Assembly: GCA_964369845.1 (NCBI GenBank)
Contig: CAYJFJ010000030.1
Location: forward strand, 1-11,469
Direction: 5' to 3'
Source of the DNA: CAKOSP01 sp964369845
Lineage (GTDB): Bacteria > Bacillota_I > Bacilli_A > RF39 > UBA660
DNA length: 11,469 nucleotides
Below are positions 1 through 5,329 of the stretch, one piece after another. Below the pieces are notes generated by a model, which was not told where the DNA came from, made no database searches, and saw only the letters and a list, made by a program, of their open reading frames with translations. How positions within the stretch are numbered: the stretch's first letter is position 1; every line of letters begins with the position of its first letter. The position numbers and the translations under genes were made by a program.

Positions 1-52
1 TATATTATAATTTAATTAATTACAAATGGTGCGGTTGAGATTACAATTAAAA

Positions 53-81
53 AAACCAAATTTAAATATTTGGTTTTTTTT
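53..81. terminator. Bidirectional intrinsic terminator after the GspE/PilB-type gene
   Basis: A 9-bp perfect stem, AAACCAAAT (53-61) with ATTTGGTTT (68-76), closes a 6-base loop. On the minus strand it is followed by seven U (plus-strand A at 49-55), and on the plus strand by a T run at 74-81. It sits directly after the minus-strand stop codon at 80-82, so it most likely ends that gene and also stops transcripts arriving from the left. Positions 1-48 hold no gene I can see. Confidence 0.8.
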
Positions 82-1372
82 ATAGTTTTTCTATTTTAAT
101 TACATTATCATAATTTACATTAATTGCTTGAGTTTTTTTCTTTCCTAAAAAAGCATCTTTAACAGTTGCTCTAGCTCCTTTTAAGTCTTCTTCTATATCA
201 ATAACTCTTAATACTTCATTAATAGTTGTGCTTCCGTTTAATACTTTGTATAATCCATCTTCAACTAAACTTGAATTATTTTCATTTGTATAAACTAAGT
301 CTCTTAATTCTTTTTTTGCATTTCCAACAGATATAGCATCTTTTAAATCTTGATTAATTAATAATACTTCGTGTAGTGCTGCTCTTCCTTTATATCCTTT
401 TATACATTCATCACATCCTACTGATTCATAAACTTCGTTTATGTCTTGATTAATTATTTCTTTAAATAAGTTTTTTTCGTATGGAGTAGTAACTCTAGTA
501 GTTCTACACTTAGGACATAATTTTTTAACAAGTCTTTGAGATATAATTCCAGTTAAAGCTGAACCTAATAAATATCTTTCTATATCCATATCTAATAATC
601 TTTCAATTGTGTTAAGTGAATTATTAGTATGTATAGTTGATAGTACTAAATGTCCAGTTATTGATGCTCTTACTGCGATTCTTGCTGTTTCATCATCTCT
701 AATTTCACCAATCATTATTACATCAGGATCTTGTCTTAAAATACTCCTTAAAGTACTTGCAAAAGTCAGTCCTATTTCATTCATAACTTGAACTTGATTT
801 ATTCCTGTGATTTTCATTTCTACTGGGTCTTCTACCGTGATAATATTTTTAGATTCAGTATTTAATTCTTGTAGCATTGAGTATACTGTTGTAGATTTAC
901 CGGTACCTGTTGCTCCGGCTACTAAAATCATACCATTTGGCATTGTTGTTAATTTTTTTATTTTATTTAAATTTGCTGGAGTAAAACCAAGGCTATCTAT
1001 TCCTGCAGATGACATGTTGTAATCTAAAATTCTTATAACAACTTTTTCTCCGCCACTGATTGGTAAACTAGATACACGCAGGTCAATGTTTTCTGATGTT
1101 CCTAAATTTTTTATTGCACCATCTTGGGGTAATCTTGTTTCAGTAATGTTCATTCCTGAAATTATTTTAATTCTTGTTGTAAGATTTTTTTTAACACTAG
1201 CAGGTACTTTCGCATAATCAAGTAGTGTTCCATCAATTCTAAGTCTCACTGATAAGTGTTCATTGGTAGGATCAAAATGAATGTCAGATGCTTTTTTATT
1301 TATTGCATCTATTATAATTTCATTTACGATATCTACTACAGGTTTATTTTCATAATCGTATTCTTTAAACAT
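80..1372 (-). CDS. GspE/PilB-family type II secretion / type IV pilus assembly ATPase
   Basis: Cytoplasmic hexameric ATPase of the kind that powers pilin or pseudopilin assembly in type IV pili, type II secretion and Gram-positive competence pili. Visible motifs: N2-type domain with ASDIHFDP (residues 28-35), Walker A GATGTGKST (153-161), Asp box around TVEDPVE (179-185), Walker B region with GEIRDDETA (222-230) and His box TGHLVLSTIHTN (239-250). Two CxxC pairs (C286/C289 and C320/C323) form the tetracysteine zinc site typical of PilB/GspE. The 430 residues lack the N1 domain of full-length GspE/PilB (about 500-570), so it is the short form. The ATG at 1370-1372 follows a minus-strand GAAAGG (1381-1386) at 8-base spacing. 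It is divergent from the mreC operon, and no pilin, inner-membrane or prepilin-peptidase gene is in the window, so its machine cannot be named. ComGA is the competence homologue. The family is sure; the exact role is not. Confidence 0.93.
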   Translation of the reverse strand: MFKEYDYENKPVVDIVNEIIIDAINKKASDIHFDPTNEHLSVRLRIDGTLLDYAKVPASVKKNLTTRIKIISGMNITETRLPQDGAIKNLGTSENIDLRVSSLPISGGEKVVIRILDYNMSSAGIDSLGFTPANLNKIKKLTTMPNGMILVAGATGTGKSTTVYSMLQELNTESKNIITVEDPVEMKITGINQVQVMNEIGLTFASTLRSILRQDPDVIMIGEIRDDETARIAVRASITGHLVLSTIHTNNSLNTIERLLDMDIERYLLGSALTGIISQRLVKKLCPKCRTTRVTTPYEKNLFKEIINQDINEVYESVGCDECIKGYKGRAALHEVLLINQDLKDAISVGNAKKELRDLVYTNENNSSLVEDGLYKVLNGSTTINEVLRVIDIEEDLKGARATVKDAFLGKKKTQAINVNYDNVIKIEKL

Positions 1373-1398
1373 AACTAAAACCTTTCTATTCTTTTATA

Positions 1399-1427
1399 AT
1401 TATACTATATATTAATTTAAATAACAA
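1399..1427 (-). promoter_or_regulatory. Sigma-A type promoter of the GspE/PilB-type gene
   Basis: Read on the minus strand: -35 TTGTTA (1422-1427, four of six consensus bases), 17-base spacer, -10 TATAAT (1399-1404, perfect). The start point would be near 1392, about 20 bases before the start codon, with the GAAAGG ribosome-binding site inside the leader. Confidence 0.6.
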
Positions 1428-1471
1428 TTACTTTAGATAATAAAATTCGACAAATTTTGATAGAGATATTA

Positions 1472-1480
1472 TGGTATAAA
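1472..1480 (+). promoter_or_regulatory. Possible extended -10 promoter of the SPOR-mreC-mreD operon
   Basis: TGGTATAAA at 1472-1480 is an extended -10 (TGn plus TATAAA) without a convincing -35 at 17 bases. Transcription would start near 1487, leaving a leader of only about ten bases before the ATG at 1496. It is the best candidate in the divergent intergenic region, but a start further upstream or another sigma factor is possible. Confidence 0.35.
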
Positions 1481-1495
1481 ATAGATGGTGGTTAT

Positions 1496-1939
1496 ATGAA
1501 AAAATATTTGAGTATTATGGTTTTGGCAGTACTTTGTGGCGCAGTGCTAGCATACTATTTTATTAATAAAAATAGTGAAGAAGAAAAAATAGTTATGGTT
1601 GAATCTTATAAAGTTAATTTTTTTCAGTTAGGCATATTTTCTGATTATAATAATGCTTTAAATTTTAGCGAAAGTAACCAAGGTATAATAGCTGAAGATA
1701 ATGGTTATTATACTGTTTATTCAGCAATTTATAGTGATCCTGAACTTGTTTTGAATTTAAAAAATTACTATGAAAAACATAACATTGATTATATTGTTAA
1801 AGAAAATATTATAACTCGTGATTTTTACGAAGAATTAATAGAATTTGAAACACTGCTTAAAAGAACTGACTCTATTGATGTTATTTTTAAGACAAATGAA
1901 CTTATTTTAGAAGATTATGTAATAAGTCTAGGAAAATAA
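1496..1939 (+). CDS. Small membrane-anchored SPOR-like protein (SpoIIB-like position)
   Basis: A 147-residue protein with one N-terminal membrane segment (about residues 4-22), then a region (about 39-100) with the rhythm of a SPOR domain: VNFFQLGIFSDYNNA, a glycine-led beta strand GYYTVYSAIYSD, then a helix and KHNIDYIVKE. SPOR domains bind denuded peptidoglycan at division septa. In B. subtilis the SPOR protein SpoIIB (about 330 residues) lies just upstream of the maf-radC-mreBCD genes, so position supports a reduced SpoIIB-type engulfment or septum protein. The ATG at 1496 is preferred over a TTG at 1457: it follows GGTGG (1487-1491) and puts the membrane segment at the N-terminus. The TTG would lie upstream of the best -10 box. 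The C-terminal 45 residues are acidic and unassigned. SPOR is inferred from pattern, not from a strong signature. Confidence 0.6.
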   Translation: MKKYLSIMVLAVLCGAVLAYYFINKNSEEEKIVMVESYKVNFFQLGIFSDYNNALNFSESNQGIIAEDNGYYTVYSAIYSDPELVLNLKNYYEKHNIDYIVKENIITRDFYEELIEFETLLKRTDSIDVIFKTNELILEDYVISLGK

Positions 1940-1953
1940 AACATACTAAATAT

Positions 1954-2568
1954 ATGAAAAATAAATGGATAAATGTTGTTATTTTGTTACTTTTTTTTAC
2001 ATTGATCTTTGTTAAAGATTCTGTGTATTTTTTTGTTGGAAAATATATTTTTGAGTTTTCAGATACCATGTCTTTTTATTTTACCGATAGCATTACTGAT
2101 AAATTCGAAAGTGATAAGTTTTATTTTTCTGAAAGTAAAGTTTTGTACAGAGATATTTATTCTTTTTCTAAATCTATAATCATATATAATGGAGAAAATT
2201 TCGGTTATAAAGAAAATATGGCTGTTTTAAATGAAAATGGATTGGTTGGAATAATAACTAGTGTAGAAGAGAACTCTAGCACAGTTACACTTTTAACAAA
2301 TAAAGATATTAATATAAGTGTTAAAGTGGGGGAGCAGTTTGGAATTTTAAAATATATTGACAATACCTTAGTTGTAACTAATTTAACTGGATCTGGTGTT
2401 TTAAATGAAGGAGATTATATTTATACTTCAGGTCTTGCGAATTTGTATTCTGATATTTATATAGGTGTTGTATCTACAAAAAAAGTTAATAACTATTCTT
2501 ATGAAATTGTTTTAGAAAATGATTTTATTAATTTAGATTATTTAGTAGTTTTAAAAGGTGTTAAATAA
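1954..2568 (+). CDS. mreC: Cell-shape protein MreC, short form
   Basis: Bitopic scaffold of the elongation machinery, linking the cytoplasmic rod complex to PBP2/RodA outside the membrane. The N-terminus carries one membrane segment (about residues 6-28), a short linker, then the beta-rich extracellular core. Typical MreC strings are MAVLNENGLVGIITSVEEN (89-107), STVTLLTNKDINISVKV (109-125) and EGDYIYTSGLANLYSDIYIG (152-171). At 204 residues it is clearly shorter than the usual 280-300; the loss is mainly in the coiled coil between membrane segment and core. No Shine-Dalgarno precedes the ATG at 1954: the 14 bases after the previous stop are A/T-rich without a GG, so initiation may depend on coupling to the SPOR gene. 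mreB is not in the window, although it precedes mreC in many Firmicutes. Confidence 0.92.
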   Translation: MKNKWINVVILLLFFTLIFVKDSVYFFVGKYIFEFSDTMSFYFTDSITDKFESDKFYFSESKVLYRDIYSFSKSIIIYNGENFGYKENMAVLNENGLVGIITSVEENSSTVTLLTNKDINISVKVGEQFGILKYIDNTLVVTNLTGSGVLNEGDYIYTSGLANLYSDIYIGVVSTKKVNNYSYEIVLENDFINLDYLVVLKGVK

Positions 2569-2960
2569 TGTTTTTTTTGATTGTAGATTTTATTTTAAAC
2601 CAATTTTTTTTAATTCCATCTTTCTTTTTTGTGCTTTGCATTAGTAGGTGTAAAATAGATATTAATATATTATGCGGATTAGCAATAGATTTAGTTTTGC
2701 TTAATACTAGGTATGTTACTTTTGTTATTTTATTTATTTATATCGTAAATAAATTGATGTTTAAAAATTTAAATTTATTAATTAAAGATATACTTAATTT
2801 ATTTATTTTTCTTGTTATTATTTATTTTATATCAAGAGAAGAGAGTGTTTTAATATATTTTGTTATTAATGTTTCTTTTTATATTATTTGTTATTTTTCT
2901 TTAGAAAAAAGAATATTATGTACTAAGGAGCCTTTGGATGACTATCAAAAGAATTTTTAA
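2568..2960 (+). CDS. mreD: Probable cell-shape membrane protein MreD, short form
   Basis: A 130-residue protein made almost entirely of hydrophobic segments (four to five membrane helices), with few charged residues. MreD is the integral-membrane partner of MreC, usually about 160-175 residues, so this is a small version. The assignment rests on topology and on lying directly behind mreC: the ATG overlaps the mreC stop (TAATG, shared base 2568), and AAAAGGTG (2553-2560) is a good ribosome-binding site. Sequence identity within MreD is low in general, so no diagnostic motif is expected. The C-terminus overlaps the next gene by 23 bases. Another small membrane protein in the same slot cannot be excluded. 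Confidence 0.75.
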   Translation: MFFLIVDFILNQFFLIPSFFFVLCISRCKIDINILCGLAIDLVLLNTRYVTFVILFIYIVNKLMFKNLNLLIKDILNLFIFLVIIYFISREESVLIYFVINVSFYIICYFSLEKRILCTKEPLDDYQKNF

Positions 2961-3480
2961 TAGTGTTTTTATTACTAAAGTGTTTGTTTGTTTAATATTT
3001 TTTTTAGTATCTTTAATTTATGTGGATTTTAGTAGTTCTAATAAAGAGAATTATGAAAAGTTACTTTTTACTAACAGTTTGTCTTTTAATAAGTTTAATA
3101 ACTGGTATAGCAAATATTTTGGAGAAGTTATTCCTGGTGTTCAAAATGAAATCCCAGTTTTTTCGAATAATTTTGTTTATACTGCTAAAGATATTTATTT
3201 AGATGGGGAAATTTTTACAGTTCAAAATAATTTACCTGTATCTAATTTATCTAGTGGAGTAGTAGTGTTTGTGGGCCAAAAAGAAGGATATGGAAATACG
3301 GTCATTGTTCAAGGAAATGATGGATACGATATATGGTATGGTAATTTAACTAATATAAATGTTTTACTTTATGACTATTTACAAAGTGAAGTTATCATAG
3401 GTGAGGCTTTAGGAGATAGTCTTTATTTAGTTATAAAAAAGAATAATGAGTTTTATACTTATGAAGATTATAAAAATTAA
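2938..3480 (+). CDS. spoIVFA: SpoIVFA-like protein with degenerate LytM/M23 domain
   Basis: A 180-residue protein with a short cytoplasmic N-terminus, one membrane segment (about residues 13-30), a linker, and a C-terminal LytM-like fold (about 104-178): SSGVVVFVGQKEGYGNTVIV, then a strand pair and SLYLVIKKN. In active M23 peptidases zinc is held by HxxxD and HxH. Here the corresponding spots read WYGNL (133-137) and LYLVI (162-166), and the whole protein has no histidine, so it cannot be a zinc peptidase. B. subtilis SpoIVFA (about 264 residues) likewise tethers and regulates SpoIVFB rather than acting as an enzyme. Placement directly before the M50 protease and before rplU matches the B. 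subtilis order. ATG 2938 is set by AAGGAG (2925-2930), 7 bases away, and lies inside the end of mreD; the 3' end overlaps the protease gene. Confidence 0.78.
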   Translation: MTIKRIFNSVFITKVFVCLIFFLVSLIYVDFSSSNKENYEKLLFTNSLSFNKFNNWYSKYFGEVIPGVQNEIPVFSNNFVYTAKDIYLDGEIFTVQNNLPVSNLSSGVVVFVGQKEGYGNTVIVQGNDGYDIWYGNLTNINVLLYDYLQSEVIIGEALGDSLYLVIKKNNEFYTYEDYKN

Positions 3481-4216
3481 TTTTTCGACATATTATTTGA
3501 TGTTACTTTATTTTTTTTCTGGTTTATTACTTCATGGAATTGCTATTTTTAGTATAGTTTTTTTGCATGAAATGGGCCACTATTTTGCAGCAAAAAGTAA
3601 AAGAAAAAAAGTAATAAGTGTAACTATATATCCTTTCGGTGGAATAACTAAAATTGATAATAATTTAAACAGTGACATTTATGAAGATTTATTTATTGCA
3701 GTTTCTGGTATTTTAGTTCAATTACTACTTTTTTTTGTTATTTTTTTAGCATTTAAGTTAGAACTTATTAGAAATTCTACTGCAGAAATTTTCGTTATGT
3801 ACAATAAATATATTTTACTATTTAATTTGATTCCTATTATTCCTCTTGATGGATCTAAAATTGTTGATTGCTTATTTAATCTTAGCTTTAGTTTTAAAAA
3901 AAGTTATATGCTTGTCTTCGTTTTTTCTATAATTTCTTTGATAATATTTATATTTTGTAGTTACAAATATTCTTTGAACAATTTGATGATGCTCTCGTTT
4001 ATTTTGTACAAGACTTTCCAGTGGCTTAAAAATAGAAAATATATTTTTAATAAATTTCTTGTTGAGAGGTATTTGTTTGAAATGGACTTTAAAAGAAACA
4101 AAAAATATTGTTCTAATGATTTAGGGGTTTTGAGAAAAGCAGTTAAAGGATTTTTCTTTAAAAATAACAAATGGGTAGAAGAAAAGGAAATATTAGCTGA
4201 AAAGTTTGACAAATGA
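3461..4216 (+). CDS. spoIVFB: SpoIVFB-like intramembrane metalloprotease (M50 / site-2 protease family)
   Basis: Polytopic zinc protease that cuts within membranes; B. subtilis SpoIVFB removes the pro-sequence of sigma-K. Visible motifs: HEMGH (residues 36-40, zinc-binding HExxH with catalytic E37) in the second hydrophobic segment, PFGG (58-61) and FNLIPIIPLDG (121-131) with D130 as third zinc ligand. Further helices lie around 80-100 and 149-168. The tail (190-251), with KFLVERYLFEMDF, resembles the start of the SpoIVFB C-terminal region, but a full CBS domain is absent: 251 residues against about 288. I chose ATG 3461 over the in-frame ATG 3446 because it gives a start like family members and reduces the overlap with the upstream gene to 20 bases; neither has a strong ribosome-binding site. 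The stop is TGA. The rplU promoter lies across its last codons. Confidence 0.88.
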   Translation: MKIIKINFSTYYLMLLYFFSGLLLHGIAIFSIVFLHEMGHYFAAKSKRKKVISVTIYPFGGITKIDNNLNSDIYEDLFIAVSGILVQLLLFFVIFLAFKLELIRNSTAEIFVMYNKYILLFNLIPIIPLDGSKIVDCLFNLSFSFKKSYMLVFVFSIISLIIFIFCSYKYSLNNLMMLSFILYKTFQWLKNRKYIFNKFLVERYLFEMDFKRNKKYCSNDLGVLRKAVKGFFFKNNKWVEEKEILAEKFDK

Positions 4217-4234
4217 TTGTAAATTTGGTAAAAT
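4206..4234 (+). promoter_or_regulatory. Strong sigma-A promoter of the rplU-prp-rpmA operon
   Basis: TTGACA (4206-4211, perfect), 17-base spacer, TAAAAT (4229-4234, five of six). The -35 lies inside the last codons of the spoIVFB-like gene. The start point would be near 4241, giving a leader of about 90 bases that carries the L21-type structure. It separates ribosomal protein expression from the upstream envelope genes. Confidence 0.8.
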
Positions 4235-4260
4235 TAACATGTTTTAATTCATTTTATTAA

Positions 4261-4325
4261 AACCGCACTAAAAAGGTTATAAGTCTTATGACACCTTAAG
4301 GGCGCGACTTAAATTAAGGAGGTAA
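4261..4325 (+). promoter_or_regulatory. L21-type ribosomal protein leader with SD-sequestering alternative pairing
   Basis: The untranslated leader contains GTCTTATGACACCT and AAGGGCGC just before rplU, which I recognise as resembling the Firmicutes L21 leader family; L21 binding is the presumed signal. Two exclusive pairings are visible. CCTT (4294-4297) can pair with AAGG (4273-4276), leaving the Shine-Dalgarno free. CCTTAA (4294-4299) can instead pair with TTAAGG (4314-4319), covering most of the AAGGAGG ribosome-binding site (4316-4322). A local stem AAGTC/GACTT (4281-4285/4306-4310) is also possible. No T run follows, so control would be translational. Confidence 0.7.
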
Positions 4326-4329
4326 AGAA

Positions 4330-4629
4330 ATGAAAGCTATATTTGAAACTGGTGGAAAACAATATTATGTTGCTGAAGGTGACAAAATTTATGTTGAAAA
4401 ACTTGATGCTGAAGCAGGTGCTGAAATTACTTTTGATAAAGTATTATTTGCTGGAGAAAAAGCTGGTGTTCCTTTTGTAGATGGTGCTACTGTTGTTGCT
4501 ACTGTTGTAAAAAATGGACGTGGTAAAAAAATCAAAGTTTTTAAATATAAACCTAAGAAAAAATATCGTAAAACTCAAGGTCATCGTCAACCATATACTT
4601 GTTTAGAAATTAAAAAAATTAACGGTTAA
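4330..4629 (+). CDS. rplU: 50S ribosomal protein L21
   Basis: Full-length L21 (99 residues), an rRNA-binding protein of the large subunit. It begins MKAIFETGGKQYYVAEGD and has the basic signature region FKYKPKKKYRKTQGHRQPYT near residues 72-91, as in bacterial L21. The ATG at 4330 is set by a strong AAGGAGG (4316-4322), 7 bases away. It is first gene of the compact L21-Prp-L27 operon conserved in Firmicutes, behind its own promoter and an autoregulatory-looking leader. Codon use (many GGT, GCT, CGT) differs from the preceding membrane-protein genes, as expected for a highly expressed gene. Confidence 0.98.
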   Translation: MKAIFETGGKQYYVAEGDKIYVEKLDAEAGAEITFDKVLFAGEKAGVPFVDGATVVATVVKNGRGKKIKVFKYKPKKKYRKTQGHRQPYTCLEIKKING

Positions 4630-4632
4630 TTT

Positions 4633-4926
4633 ATGATTAGAGTAGAAAAAAATGGTGATATAATAACTATTAAAGGTCATGCTAATTTTGATGAGTATGG
4701 CAAAGATATAGTGTGTGCTAGTGTTTCTAGTATAATTTATACCACTGTAAATGGAATATTTTGTTTTGATAATGATGCGATTGATTTTATTGATGATAAA
4801 GTTATGATTATTAAAGTTTTACGTAGTACTAAAGAGGTTAATATACTTATTGATAGTATGTTTAATTTACTTAAGGATTTAGAAAAACAGTATCCTAAAA
4901 ATATAAAAATTAGTAAAGGAGATTAA
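4633..4926 (+). CDS. prp: Ribosomal processing cysteine protease Prp (YsxB family)
   Basis: A 97-residue cysteine protease that removes the N-terminal extension of L27 in Firmicutes and related bacteria. The catalytic pair is visible in GHANFDEYGKDIVCASVS: H16 and C28, twelve residues apart as in the family. It lies between rplU and rpmA, the classical position, three bases after the rplU stop. No Shine-Dalgarno is visible before the ATG (ACGGTTAATTT), so it is probably read by coupling to rplU, which would keep its level below that of the ribosomal proteins. A partner L27 with an N-terminal extension follows, which supports the function. Confidence 0.95.
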   Translation: MIRVEKNGDIITIKGHANFDEYGKDIVCASVSSIIYTTVNGIFCFDNDAIDFIDDKVMIIKVLRSTKEVNILIDSMFNLLKDLEKQYPKNIKISKGD

Positions 4927-4930
4927 TGAT

Positions 4931-5218
4931 ATGTTATTTATAAATTTAAATATACAAAGATTTGCTCACAAAAAAGGTCAAGGTTCTACTGATAATAACC
5001 GTGACTCAGCTGGTCGTAGACTTGGTGCTAAACTTGCTGATGGGCAACATGCTAAAGCTGGTTCAATAATATATCGTCAAAGAGGAACAAGAATTTATCC
5101 AGGAACAAACGTTGGAATGGGTAAAGATCATACTTTGTTTGCTTTAATTGACGGTACTGTTAGATTTGAAAGAAGCGGAAGAAATAAGAAAAAAGTAAGT
5201 GTATACGAAGTTAAGTAG
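4931..5218 (+). CDS. rpmA: 50S ribosomal protein L27 with cleavable N-terminal extension
   Basis: L27 (95 residues), whose N-terminus reaches toward the peptidyl-transferase centre. The conserved body starts at AHKKGQGSTDNNRDSAGRRL (residues 12-31). Before it is an 11-residue extension, MLFINLNIQRF, that Prp should cut after F11. The usual Firmicutes extension is nine residues and ends LQFF; here it is two longer and ends QRF, so the P2 residue is Arg instead of Phe. ATG 4931 is set by AAAGGAG (4915-4921), 9 bases away; the ATG at 4926 is out of frame and stops at once. The 3' end contributes the stem of the operon terminator. Confidence 0.97.
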   Translation: MLFINLNIQRFAHKKGQGSTDNNRDSAGRRLGAKLADGQHAKAGSIIYRQRGTRIYPGTNVGMGKDHTLFALIDGTVRFERSGRNKKKVSVYEVK

Positions 5219-5233
5219 TATACTCTTTTTTTT
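5197..5233 (+). terminator. Intrinsic terminator overlapping the end of rpmA
   Basis: AAGtGTATAC (5197-5206) pairs with GTATACtCTT (5218-5227): six base pairs, one T-T mismatch and three more pairs around an 11-base loop, followed by a run of eight T (5226-5233). The 5' arm lies in the last codons of rpmA and the loop includes its TAG stop. The stem is AU-rich, so termination may be partial, with read-through into obgE. Confidence 0.5.
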
Positions 5234-5254
5234 ATATACTTTAATGTGTATATG

Positions 5255-5308
5255 TGTTATAATATTTTCTGTTTTACTGAATATTTTACAAAAGAAATAT
5301 GTTATAAT
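5255..5308 (+). promoter_or_regulatory. Two extended -10 promoters ahead of obgE
   Basis: The nine bases TGTTATAAT occur twice, at 5255-5263 and 5300-5308. Each is a perfect TATAAT with a TGn extension. Neither has a clear -35 at 16-18 bases, which extended -10 promoters can do without. The downstream copy would start near 5315, leaving a short leader with GAGGT (5320-5324) as ribosome-binding site; the upstream copy would give a leader of about 60 bases. Confidence 0.55.
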
Positions 5309-5329
5309 AAAATAGAAATGAGGTAAGTT

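Noticed and set aside
609..1022. Two short plus-strand frames inside the ATPase gene
   Set aside because: They are antisense to Walker A/B and His-box codons of the conserved ATPase, with no start signals.
1457..1495. TTG start extending the SPOR-like protein by 13 residues
   Set aside because: It would put 13 residues before the membrane segment and lies upstream of the best -10 box; ATG 1496 gives a normal membrane anchor.
3446..3460. Alternative ATG for the M50 protease
   Set aside because: Possible, but it adds only five residues, overlaps the upstream gene more, and family members begin like MKIIKIN; 3461 is preferred without certainty.
3961..4212. 83-residue minus-strand frame at the end of the protease gene
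   Set aside because: Lies opposite conserved SpoIVFB-like coding sequence and under the rplU promoter; no start signals.
5217..5240. AGTATA/TATACT hairpin after rpmA
   Set aside because: The T run is in its loop and no T run follows; the competing GTATAC/GTATAC stem at 5197-5227 fits an intrinsic terminator far better.
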